From the NCBI RefSeq assembly GCF_937616625.2, contig NC_065576.1, forward strand, positions 4,962,501 through 5,026,500: DNA of 64,000 nt. Direction: 5' to 3'. Made by a program: the position numbers and the translations under genes. This document shows positions 46,123 through 56,918 of the stretch, one piece after another. Under the pieces are notes generated by a model. That model did not search any database. It was given only the letters and a program-made list of their open reading frames with translations, and had not been told where the DNA came from. The first letter of the stretch is position 1, and every line of letters starts with the position of its first letter. The stretch comes from Mercurialis annua (taxonomy: Eukaryota; Streptophyta; Magnoliopsida; Malpighiales; Euphorbiaceae).

Positions 46123-48546
46123 TGTAATACCCCAAAATATTTAATTAGCTAATTGGACCACGTGTCCAGTTTTGAGTCGCGGAAGTGGCGATATTGGAAA
46201 AGTTTTCCGATAAATAAGTTTCAAGTAGGTCGGTTTTGAGAAATTAGCTATGAAAAGATTAAGGTTATATTTCAATTCTAAAGTTAGAATTGGAATTAAT
46301 AGGAAAAATGTCAAGAAAAGTCTAAAATGAAGTACAGGGACCAAAGTGGTAATTTAGCCACTTTGTGTCGAAAATAGAAACATTGGAATTTGACGGAAAG
46401 TACTAATATCGAGCTTGGTATTATTTATCGGATATAAATAATACGTATAATTTGTAATAAAAGAATTTAACGATTTAGCTATGGACTAAATCGTATGAAA
46501 GAAAAGTTTAAAAGATAAATGATAAGAAACAAAAAGAACAAGGACCAAAGTGAACCTTTAGCCATTCAATATAAGAAGAAACCATTTGAATGAAGGAAGG
46601 TATCAGAGGGTAGGAATCCAGAAGCTTCACTTTCCGTCGATCAACTTCGTTTCTTTACGGTTTCTCCGTTCGACGTCCGATTCACGTGATTTTCGCGGCA
46701 ATCTCTTCGGAATTCAATCCTCTACTGATCTTGAGCTTCATTTCAAGGTAAGATTTCGGGAATTGGTGCTGAAATTGAGTTATTTGGGCTGTTTTAGTTT
46801 AGGGATTGAGATTATCGATTTAAACTCGATTTTTAACGTTTTTGGAGAAACAAAGTTACGGGTTTTATCGGAAACGAAGTGTTTGGTGAGTATGGCAAGT
46901 GATAGCACGACGGGAAGCCCGGAAACGATGTTTCCGGGGACTGCGTGCAGATCGCACGTGGTGTGCGATCGCACACCCGTGGTGTGCGAACGCACACCTG
47001 TGATGGTGTGCGAACGCACACCAGTGGTGTGCGAACGCACACCAGTGAAGGTGTGCGAACGCACACCCACAGTGTGCGAACGCACACCCATGGTGTACGA
47101 ACGCACACCACCTTGTGCAGACGCGTATTCCATGAGGGACTAAAACGGACTTTTGTCCGAGGGACTAAAATAGACTTAGCTCGACGTTTTACGCAAATAA
47201 CGACAATGTAAAGTATTAAGAAAATTATATAACTCTCGGATACAAGGAGTAGTATGTAATACGTCGTGGACACGACTAAGAGTTTCTGAATACGAGAATA
47301 ATACTAAGAATGAAACCAATAGTTAAATTATAAAAGTATTATATGTATTAAAGTATAAAGTGCACGTCTAATCATAAACAATGTACCAGACGTGTCAGCA
47401 AGTAGTGGAGTCAGTAGAAGCGGACTAGCGGAGGCATACCATCAGATCGATCATATCATTTCTTGGTTTGCGGTCACAGTGAGTTGTACTTTTACTTTCG
47501 TGTATTAAAACTATTTTATATATATACAGTTTACACGCATCGCATTATATATATAATTGATTGAAATGTTATATGCTTTATTAATTTCTATATATGCGAA
47601 CTAGTATGCGATCCGAAGAAACTAGCTACCTATTGGGTGTCAATAGGCTGTGTGATCACCAGTATCGAGTCAGTCTAGTATGTTTGCATTGAGAAATGAC
47701 TTGATACAGCTGAAAGCTGTTGATGAATATGATATTTACGATTGGGTTATGATTTAGATACGCAGAGTGAACTCGGCTACGGTGTAGCCTGGAAGTCCCC
47801 GTATCTAGTGGCTGGGCCACCAGCGAGTTGGACTCGCAATTGATATTTACGATTGGATTAAATGATATATGATTATTTGAGGAATGTGTCGCATGCTAGG
47901 ATATTAGTTTCGTACGGATCAAATACCTGTTTATATGTTTTACATTAATATTTTCTTGAGATGCGATGCTATGTTTTATATTAATACTGTTAGTAAATGT
48001 CAACTCACTCAGTATTTCCCCAAATACTGACCCCTCACCTTTGATGTCTTTCAGGTGCTTAGCTTGTGGACTTAGCTAGAGACCAATTTTGGAGTGCAGA
48101 AGTCATCTGTATATGTTAGTTTATGACTTCTGTTAATGCTGCAGTAGTGGTCCGGTGTCAGCGGAGTAGTAGCCTAGTCAGCAGTTTTATTTTGTTTGTA
48201 CATATCGACTGCTGTCTTTGTTTATATGTTTTTGATAGGCTATGTGTTTGTATATGATCCACGGCCCCAGATGCCGGTGTGATAGTTTGAGACACTAACT
48301 GAAGTGTATAGTACCGCGAGGCCAGTTCGTACAGGGTACGGTAACTAGAGCCCGCGAGGTTTTAAAACAGTTAGTGTGTATATTTGGTAATATGTTATAT
48401 ACGAGTATTGGCTTCCGTTGTTTGTTGTTATTTGTTTATTTTATATTTGCGAAAAATTAATTGTGATTTTAGGCTTGCTACGGGTTCCGGAGCTACCACT
48501 CCCGTTCCCTAGCGCCGGTCGCGGCTCAATAGTTTGGGTCGTGACA
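46123..48546 (+). repeat. 5' LTR of the 8.9 kb element
   Basis: 2424 bp, TG...CA. Open frames crossing 46586-47273 on both strands owe their length to the GC-rich palindrome array and are not genes. Confidence 0.94.
46961..47109. repeat. Palindrome array GTGTGCGAACGCACAC, 7 units
   Basis: Seven near-identical hairpin units (GTGTGCG / CGCACAC around AA) with short variable spacers. The first has GATC at its centre; the last has GTGTACG in the left arm. Confidence 0.9.
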
Positions 48547-48980
48547 AAGTTGGTATCAGAGCAGTTTGGTCCAGTTACCACTGCAAGGTTGTTTCAATGC
48601 TTGTTTGAGAGCAGTTTGGTTCAGTTACCACTGCTAGAGTTGTCTGATTGTTTGTTTGACAGGGAGTATTTGTCAGTAAGTATACCTAGGAACTACTGCA
48701 GCAAGAGTCAGACCGTGGTTGTCTGTAATTGTGTTATGTGTGCATTAGTAGTACGTGGTATTACGCGCGCGAACCAGGACTATTAAGTTAGTAAGTGAAT
48801 AGTATCTGTTTATACGGACGACTAAAGCAATTAAGTATGTGTTTCTTATGTTAAGATTTAGAAGGTGGTTACATGTTTGCAAATTATGAACAATTGAGAG
48901 GATTAAGTATTTACTACTCGCGCTGCGATTGTTAAGTGATTATCTGCTTGCGAATTACGTGCAGTTGGATTAAATGCTAA

Positions 48981-50066
48981 ATGTTTACAGCATTACATAA
49001 AGCTGATTTTGGAATTGCGTGTGAAATGGGCTCAGATGGTCGCTTACGTTCGAAATTGTTTCTTTTCAGCATGTCTGGGCAAAACGGAGCTCAGTCGCAT
49101 GCTGAGGAAGAACGGGAGGAAGCGCCTCCTATATTTCAAAACGGGTTTCATAATGAAGTAGGCGAGCCATCTGGGGTCCATCAGAATGGATTCCACGCAG
49201 ATAATGGAACATCACCAGAAATATATCAAAATGGTTTTATGTCTGTGTCAGAGATAGGTAGTTCTTCCAGAAACAGAATTAGAGAACATTCGCCGGAGAT
49301 TGAATACAGCGAAGAAGAGGAAGAAGAACCGGAGGAAGATCCGGAAGAGGATCTTGAAGAAGATTCTGAGGAAGACCCTGAGGAGGATCCAGAAGAAGAA
49401 TTGGAAGAAGAAGCAGAAGAGGAAAATCCTCAGGAAGAAGAGTTTGAAGAAGAAGAAGAGTTAGATGAATTAGATGTCGAGGAATACAGAGGTGACTATT
49501 TCTGGTCAAGTGTGCGGAGATACCGCAATTTGAGGGAAGATGCGGACATAGCTAATGGTCAAGCGCAGATAGCCTTAAATCAGGTTAGGAGGCAGATGCG
49601 TTCTTTTTCTAAAGGGATGTTAACTGTAGGAGCGTACTCTACTGATTTTCTGCGGATGGCAGAGGGAGTTCCTAATCTGAATGAAGACAATAGGACCATT
49701 AATCGTAGATATGTCAGGGGTTTAGGACCTCAGTTTGATGAGCTGTATGAGCATGTGGATGAACATTTCAGCACGCTTACCACAATGGCCCGTAGAATTG
49801 AAACAGAGCATGAATGGTCGGGTGATCCGATACGACCTTATTACTTTAGACGTGAGTACCACCCAGATTACGTTAGTACGTCCTCCAGAACTACAACCAA
49901 CCCTTATTTTGTGCAGAGAGGTGGACGAAACTCAGGTAGAACAGTTAGGGGCCGACATACTGGCGTAGTTATTAGGGAACCTAATGTTCCGCGTCAGGCA
50001 CCTCCAGGTATTAGTAATTTATATGCTTTCCGTAATTGTGTTTATGTGTTTGTATTATTGTGTTGA
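48981..50066 (+). CDS. Reduced retrotransposon Gag-like protein, 361 aa
   Basis: Seen: a frame starting about 420 bp after the primer-binding site. An N-terminal part with three repeats of a (F/I/V)xQNGF motif (QNGFHNE, QNGFHAD, QNGFMSV) precedes a strongly acidic tract (about residues 110-170, nearly all Glu/Asp/Pro). Then come YSTDFLRMAEGVPN and RYVRGLGPQFDEL, which resemble the C-terminal half of the Ty3/gypsy Gag domain (YxxxFxxLxxxxP ... FxxGLxP). A basic Arg/Gly-rich segment (RGGRNSGRTVRGR) follows. No zinc knuckle. Inferred: a shortened Gag, possibly able to coat RNA. The Met at residue 31 (MSGQNGAQ) may be the true start. A CAG|GTATTAG donor-like site near 50008 suggests the last ~20 residues may not be coding. 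No pol follows. Confidence 0.65.
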   Translation: MFTALHKADFGIACEMGSDGRLRSKLFLFSMSGQNGAQSHAEEEREEAPPIFQNGFHNEVGEPSGVHQNGFHADNGTSPEIYQNGFMSVSEIGSSSRNRIREHSPEIEYSEEEEEEPEEDPEEDLEEDSEEDPEEDPEEELEEEAEEENPQEEEFEEEEELDELDVEEYRGDYFWSSVRRYRNLREDADIANGQAQIALNQVRRQMRSFSKGMLTVGAYSTDFLRMAEGVPNLNEDNRTINRRYVRGLGPQFDELYEHVDEHFSTLTTMARRIETEHEWSGDPIRPYYFRREYHPDYVSTSSRTTTNPYFVQRGGRNSGRTVRGRHTGVVIREPNVPRQAPPGISNLYAFRNCVYVFVLLC

Positions 50067-52616
50067 TATATTTGCTGCATTGCATAATAGAATGTCAGTA
50101 ATAGGTTTTGCTTTTAGGATAATACCTTAGAAAGCGAGAACCTATAGGAAGCGTTGTAGTTAAACTCACGCGCCTAATAAAAGAACATAAATCATAACTC
50201 ACAAAAAAAAAAAAAAAAAAAAATAGTAATGTAATATATACTACATAATACATTTGTAGTGAACGTAATTCCTATGTTACGTTCAAGAAACTGTAAAGGG
50301 AAAGATAGATTATTATAAAAGGAAATCGATGTGGAATATCGACACTTGTATCTGTATACGACGTAGAATAGAATATTGCAGAAGTGGATATGGCGATTAC
50401 AGTAATAAAGAATTATGAATTTAATTGAGTTATCGGAGATATGGAGAGAGAAGTGAAGTGACAGACGAACAGTCTGTAAATGACAGAAAATGACAGCAAT
50501 ACAAAAATTTGACAGCAGTACAAAAAAAAATAAAAAAAATTTGAAATATACTCAATAGGTATAAAGGAAGCCGTTAATAGTCGCAGAGCGTATAATCTAG
50601 AGTAAGACTTACAATTTTATGAAGATTTTGAAAGTTTTTATGATCTTTCAAGGTACAATTGTGCTCAGGCATTGCATGTAACATTGCATAACCACGATAG
50701 AAATGCATAAAAGAATGATTTTCAAAATTTTAGATCATGCATCATATCTTCGTAATAGAAAAAGAAACTGCGATTTTGAGCAACTCCTTGGTGATGAGAG
50801 ATATCATCACTCTGAGCAACAATTGTACTAACGATTTTAAGTGATTTATGAAAAATGGTTTAAAAAGAGCTGCGCAGCCAAAAGAAGTTTTAAAATTGTT
50901 TTGTTTAGTAAGTAAACTCGGATACAAAGCCCTGCGACAAAGAATAAAAGATTCTTATTAAATAAGAATAAAATTGTGAAAGAAACTCCAATAAAAGAAT
51001 AAAGCCATGTTAATAATTATTGTAATTCGGCTAATGAAGCTAAAGGAGTGATTATCGGGAAGCATACACAGATAAGCTGCGATACACTGGCGATATTTAA
51101 GGATACAGCAATTATCTTTATACAAGAGTAAAGGATGGAACGACAGGGAGTCGTGCAAGACGAAAGAAACGTAACATATATATAAGGATATATATGATTA
51201 TTCTTATAATTGAGATAAACGAAGTAGCATTAGAAAATTGTAATTGAAGAGGAGAAATTAAAAGTATGAAGGCCAAAAGAGATGGTAATACGAGTGATGA
51301 ATATCAAATGATATTTAAAGGAGATATAACGTTATCAATATCAGTGTTTAAGGATACAGGAGTAGAAAGAGGAAGGATACGAAATGACGAAGCATACGAT
51401 TTTGCAAGATACGAAAGTTTAAATTAAATAGATCAAGAGAGATAGTAATGCTATATGACTGATATTAAGTAAAATTACTAATATCAGCCTTAAGAATTGT
51501 AAGTTACATTAACAGAAAGGAGAAAGGCACGCGTATAGACATACATTTCAGTAAATGTAAGAATGGTGGATGGTATGAAGAAAAGTGTAAGGGTAAAACT
51601 TAAATACCCTCAAAATTTAATAAGAAGATGAGAGATAGAATAAGAATAAGTTAAGGAACGATTACAATCAGTGTTAAGACTGTATTGTAAGAAGTGAAAT
51701 TAAAAGAATTAACAGTAAGAAGCAGAAGAGTAAAATAGAAAGAAAACTGATTATACAACAAGAAAGAATGACGATTAAGAAAATAAATAAGTTATTAAGG
51801 ATCTAATGAATCTGTTGAGGATGAAAATTAAAGATGAAGTCAGTTAAAGGTTAAAAATAAGAAAGAAGTTAAGCGAAAGCTGATTAACGAGAAAAGTTCT
51901 CGAAATAGTTAAATACTAAAGAAGCATGTAGGATTATTATGAGGTCATCTTGAATAAGGAACTATGACGTAAAGGAAAAACATTATTGAATGAAAAGTCA
52001 ATAAGAGATTCAAGGTAAACTTTCAAAGAGCCATTAGATGAAAGTGAAGGGGATAAGAATATAAGTAATATTAGTGCATAAGAGAGACTATACAAGCCAT
52101 ACGATCAGAAGTAATGTAAATTACGTATCTAAAACTATAGTAAAGAACAAAGGATCACGACCAATAGGACGATGTAAAGTTTTCGATAGCTTAAAGAAGT
52201 GAAAGAATAAGAAGTGGGAGATAATGAAGGATGTATCAAGTTTAGCTATGTTAAGAGATAGTAACTGTGCTAGACAGGGTACAAGTTGAAAGAAATTAGT
52301 TAATCAGGAGTGAGATGTCAGATAACGGTAGAAAAGAAGTAAGCAACGACGATAAACAGTAAGGAAGAAGGATGATATCGTTAGATGATAGTAAGATTAA
52401 AAGTCGTAGATTGTGATTACGAAAGGAAAATACTCATAGGAGTATGAATAAAGTAAGTACGAAGTCATAACAATAAGTGAGAGCTAAAATTTAAAGTAAA
52501 GGAAGAAACTAAGTCAGACACGTAGTAATGGACATCGAGGAAAGTATAAGAACGATTTTAAGATCCCAACAAGTTCTATGAAAATTCGAGGACGAATTTT
52601 TATAAGAGGGGAAGAA
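50067..52616 (+). other. Non-coding interior of the 8.9 kb element
   Basis: About 2.5 kb, purine-rich on the plus strand, with no pol domain in any frame. It includes AATAAA at 50176-50181 followed by 21 A at 50203-50223. It occupies the place of pol and ends in the polypurine tract. Confidence 0.7.
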
Positions 52617-55058
52617 TGTAATACCCCAAAATATTTAATTAGCTAATTGGACCACGTGTCCAGTTTTGAGTCGCGGAAGTGGCGATATTGGAAAAGTTTT
52701 CCGATAAATAAGTTTCAAGTAGGTCGGTTTTGAGAAATTAGCTATGAAAAGATTAAGGTTATATTTCAATTCTAAAGTTAGAATTGGAATTAATAGGAAA
52801 AATGTCAAGAAAAGTCTAAAATGAAGTACAGGGACCAAAGTGGTAATTTAGCCACTTTGTGTCGAAAATAGAAACATTGGAATTTGACGGAAAGTACTAA
52901 TATCGAGCTTGGTATTATTTATCGGATATAAATAATACGTATAATTTGTAATAAAAGAATTTAACGATTTAGCTATGGACTAAATCGTATGAAAGAAAAG
53001 TTTAAAAGATAAATGATAAGAAACAAAAAGAACAAGGACCAAAGTGAACCTTTAGCCATTCAATATAAGAAGAAACCATTTGAATGAAGGAAGGTATCAG
53101 AGGGTAGGAATCCAGAAGCTTCACTTTCCGTCGATCAACTTCGTTTCTTTACGGTTTCTCCGTTCGACGTCCGATTCACGTGATTTTCGCGGCAATCTCT
53201 TCGGAATTCAATCCTCTACTGATCTTGAGCTTCATTTCAAGGTAAGATTTCGGGAATTGGTGCTGAAATTGAGTTATTTGGGCTGTTTTAGTTTAGGGAT
53301 TGAGATTATCGATTTAAACTCGATTTTTAACGTTTTTGGAGAAACAAAGTTACGGGTTTTATCGGAAACGAAGTGTTTGGTGAGTATGGCAAGTGATAGC
53401 ACGACGGGAAGCCCGGAAACGATGTTTCCGGGGACTGCGTGCAGATCGCACGTGGTGTGCGATCGCACACCCGTGGTGTGCGAACGCACACCTGTGATGG
53501 TGTGCGAACGCACACCAGTGGTGTGCGAACGCACACCAGTGAAGGTGTGCGAACGCACACCCACAGTGTGCGAACGCACACCGGTGTGCGAACGCACACC
53601 CATGGTGTACGAACGCACACCACCTTGTGCAGACGCGTATTCCATGAGGGACTAAAACGGACTTTTGTCCGAGGGACTAAAATAGACTTAGCTCGACGTT
53701 TTACGCAAATAACGATAATGTAAAGTATTAAGAAAATTATATAACTCTCGGATACAAGGAGTAGTATGTAATACGTCGTGGACACGACTAAGAGTTTCTG
53801 AATACGAGAATAATACTAAGAATGAAACCAATAGTTAAATTATAAAAGTATTATATGTATTAAAGTATAAAGTGCACGTCTAATCATAAACAATGTACCA
53901 GACGTGTCAGCAAGTAGTGGAGTCAGTAGAAGCGGACTAGCGGAGGCATACCATCAGATCGATCATATCATTTCTTGGTTTGCGGTCACAGTGAGTTGTA
54001 CTTTTACTTTCGTGTATTAAAACTATTTTATATATATACAGTTTACACGCATCGCATTATATATATAATTGATTGAAATGTTATATGCTTTATTAATTTC
54101 TATATATGCGAACTAGTATGCGATCCGAAGAAACTAGCTACCTATTGGGTGTCAATAGGCTGTGTGATCACCAGTATCGAGTCAGTCTAGTATGTTTGCA
54201 TTGAGAAATGACTTGATACAGCTGAAAGCTGTTGATGAATATGATATTTACGATTGGGTTATGATTTAGATACGCAGAGTGAACTCGGCTACGGTGTAGC
54301 CTGGAAGTCCCCGTATCTAGTGGCTGGGCCACCAGCGAGTTGGACTCGCAATTGATATTTACGATTGGATTAAATGATATATGATTATTTGAGGAATGTG
54401 TCGCATGCTAGGATATTAGTTTCGTACGGATCAAATACCTGTTTATATGTTTTACATTAATATTTTCTTGAGATGCGATGCTATGTTTTATATTAATACT
54501 GTTAGTAAATGTCAACTCACTCAGTATTTCCCCAAATACTGACCCCTCACCTTTGATGTCTTTCAGGTGCTTAGCTTGTGGACTTAGCTAGAGACCAATT
54601 TTGGAGTGCAGAAGTCATCTGTATATGTTAGTTTATGACTTCTGTTAATGCTGCAGTAGTGGTCCGGTGTCAGCGGAGTAGTAGCCTAGTCAGCAGTTTT
54701 ATTTTGTTTGTACATATCGACTGCTGTCTTTGTTTATATGTTTTTGATAGGCTATGTGTTTGTATATGATCCACGGCCCCAGATGCCGGTGTGATAGTTT
54801 GAGACACTAACTGAAGTGTATAGTACCGCGAGGCCAGTTCGTACAGGGTACGGTAACTAGAGCCCGCGAGGTTTTAAAACAGTTAGTGTGTATATTTGGT
54901 AATATGTTATATACGAGTATTGGCTTCCGTTGTTTGTTGTTATTTGTTTATTTTATATTTGCGAAAAATTAATTGTGATTTTAGGCTTGCTACGGGTTCC
55001 GGAGCTACCACTCCCGTTCCCTAGCGCCGGTCGCGGCTCAATAGTTTGGGTCGTGACA
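52617..55058 (+). repeat. 3' LTR of the 8.9 kb element
   Basis: 2442 bp, 18 bp longer than the 5' LTR because of one extra palindrome unit at 53583-53600. Confidence 0.94.
53455..53621. repeat. Palindrome array GTGTGCGAACGCACAC, 8 units
   Basis: Same array as in the 5' LTR with one additional GGTGTGCGAACGCACACC unit at 53583-53600 directly abutting its neighbour, probably a slippage or unequal-exchange gain. Confidence 0.9.
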
Positions 55059-55063
55059 ATTTT

Positions 55064-55820
55064 GGACGAAGTTTGTTCTATCGAGTAGGACTAAACGGGA
55101 CCTCAAATATAAATAAGATTTAATATAAAATAAAATATAAGTCCCGAACTATTAAATTTTACACCATCGTTCGTAAAATATTTTAAAAAAAATTACTGGT
55201 AAAGTTTCGTAAGATTCTGAGACTGTTTTAATTTTGGACGGAGATGTTAATTACGAGATTGGGTTAAAGTACGAGTTTGTTTGAGCTGCTTAAGTCTAGT
55301 GGTACTTTAGCCGACCTATATAATGATTTCATTTCAATTGAAATGAAGGTTCCAGACATCAAAATCCATTTTTCTTTCTTTCATCTTCATCGATCAACAT
55401 CGCCATCACCTAGAGTTACTGTTTCTTCACCGATTTTGACGATTCTTGTTGCAAAACGATCATGAATCAGCGGGTAATCAAGGTAACCTCGTAGTTTTGA
55501 TATTCGGTTTGGTGAATTTGATATGCGTTTTTGACGTTTCTAAGTGTTGTGGCGAAGATGGGTAAGTGCGGAAGTGTCATAAGCACGTCATAATTGAAGT
55601 CGTGGCGGTTTTGTGCTTCTCACGACGTGAGAGACATCCTCACGACGTGAGGATGGTCCTCACGACGTGAGTCCTCACGACGTGAGGAAGGCCCTCACGT
55701 CGTGCCAGGACCAATTCTGAGCCATTTCGGTCATTTTTGACCCGTTTTAAATTACAGGTTTTGGAGCTATCACTCCCATTCCCGAGCGCCGGTCTCAGCT
55801 CAATAATTTGGGTCGTGATA
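55064..55820 (+). repeat. Right part of the split solo LTR
   Basis: Continues the outer LTR after the inner element. Its end (GAGCGCCGGTCTCAGCTC, then TTTGGGTCGTGATA) parallels the inner LTR end, with the final CA changed to TA. Joined, the outer LTR is about 1.05 kb. A 62-codon frame at 55277 lies wholly inside it and is not a gene. Confidence 0.75.
55618..55706. repeat. Palindrome array CTCACGACGTGAG in the outer LTR
   Basis: Five closely spaced units of CCTCACGACGTGAGG or variants, each an inverted repeat (CTCACG / CGTGAG around one base). The last is CCTCACGTCGTG. GC-rich within AT-rich DNA. Confidence 0.85.
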
Positions 55821-55825
55821 GTTTC

Positions 55826-56671
55826 ATTTGAAAAATAGTGTCATTTTACATCCAAAACGGTGCTGGTGTCTTTAATTGGAAAATTTTGAAAGTTCATGTA
55901 CGTTTTTGTCAAAAGTAAAAGATTATATTAAATACCAAAAACACGCAAAAATTGGTGATTTTTAGTGCATTTAAACCTTTATATTTTGGTGGCATTATTG
56001 TCATAATAATAATTGATAAGACTAGTTATTTTGACAAAATCAATTAGAAGAAATTAGATACAAATTATAAAAGGATAATTTTGTCAAAATTATAACTTTT
56101 TTGCTTTGTTTTTATCAATTATTGCTTTGTCAATAGCGTCATCCTTATATATCTGGCGTAATAGACTAATATGACAACCACTTTAACATGAAACATACTA
56201 CGATATTTTATAATCAAGAAATATATAGAATTAAAATAGAGTTGTAGGCGTAATTAATAAAAAATATATAAAATATTGAGAATTATAAAATAACTACATA
56301 TCAAAGATACACAAAATGGAATGGAATTTGATGACTCCCATTAAAATTAATTTGGTAGAAATTTACTAAATCGGTGACAATTTTTTTATGATAAACCTCA
56401 AAAAATTCAAATATCGTTTGATCTCAACACAATTTTATATAACACACTGGAACTCGAAAGCTTGAGTTCATATTTGTCCTAAATAGAGCTCGACTCGACT
56501 TGTATTCTATTTATTCCAATTATGACATTTATTGTTGTTTTTAAACGTTTCATAAATAATTTTTATATTTTCAAACTTATTTGTAATTAGTAAACTAATA
56601 AAATAAGGTTACATTTTGTGTAAAATAAAATTAAACATTTTTTATGTATGTTATTTTTCAAATTTTTGTAC
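55826..56671. other. AT-rich intergenic stretch
   Basis: No gene or RNA recognised. Confidence 0.4.
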
Positions 56672-56918
56672 TACTCCCTCCAGTCTATACTATCCGTCGA
56701 GTTGAGAGATTGTTTTGGTTTATAATACTTGTGGCTTAAGAATACAAAGAGAACATTTGTTGCTATTTTTTCAACTTTATTCCTATTAATAAATAATTCA
56801 GCGGGACTAAAAATACTAGCCACATTTAAAAATAAGTGGACAATTTAGTAAAATTTATTACTATTTTAATCTATATAAAATAATTAAATGCGGCAAATAT
56901 TAAGTACCGGAGGAAGTA
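56672..56918. mobile_element. Stowaway-like MITE
   Basis: Left end TACTCCCTCCAGTCTATACT and inverted right end (GTACCGGAGGAAGTA), with TA borders. About 247 bp, non-coding. Confidence 0.72.

Larger units (their letters stand above)
46123..55058 (+). mobile_element. Gag-only LTR retrotransposon, 8.9 kb, recent insertion
   Basis: LTRs 46123-48546 (2424 bp) and 52617-55058 (2442 bp) begin TGTAATACCCC and end GGGTCGTGACA. ATTTT is duplicated at 46118-46122 and 55059-55063. TGGTATCAGAGC, the initiator-Met primer site, lies at 48551-48562. A polypurine tract TATAAGAGGGGAAGAA abuts the right LTR. The end signals (GAGGACGAA... then AGAGGGGAAGAATGTAATA) resemble Ty3/gypsy chromoviral elements. The 4070-bp interior carries one gag-like frame (48981-50066); the remainder to 52616 is purine-rich and has no protease, reverse transcriptase, RNase H or integrase. 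By eye the LTRs differ by one 18-bp unit and at least one base (47205 versus 53716). It lies inside a related solo LTR. Confidence 0.95.

Noticed and set aside
46961..47109. CRISPR-like look of regularly spaced palindromes
   Set aside because: The DNA is plant nuclear, units lie within an LTR, spacers are only a few bases, and no cas gene exists.
46586..47273. Overlapping open frames of 88-185 codons on both strands with VCERTP / GVRSHT repeats (also at 53080-53785)
   Set aside because: The frames run through the GC-rich palindrome array inside the LTRs, which is stop-free in several frames. Coding on both strands with identical repeats is a composition artefact.
48418..48786. 122-codon frame crossing the 5' LTR end and primer site
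   Set aside because: It spans the LTR boundary and the primer-binding site, where coding is not expected, and its N-terminus is LTR sequence.
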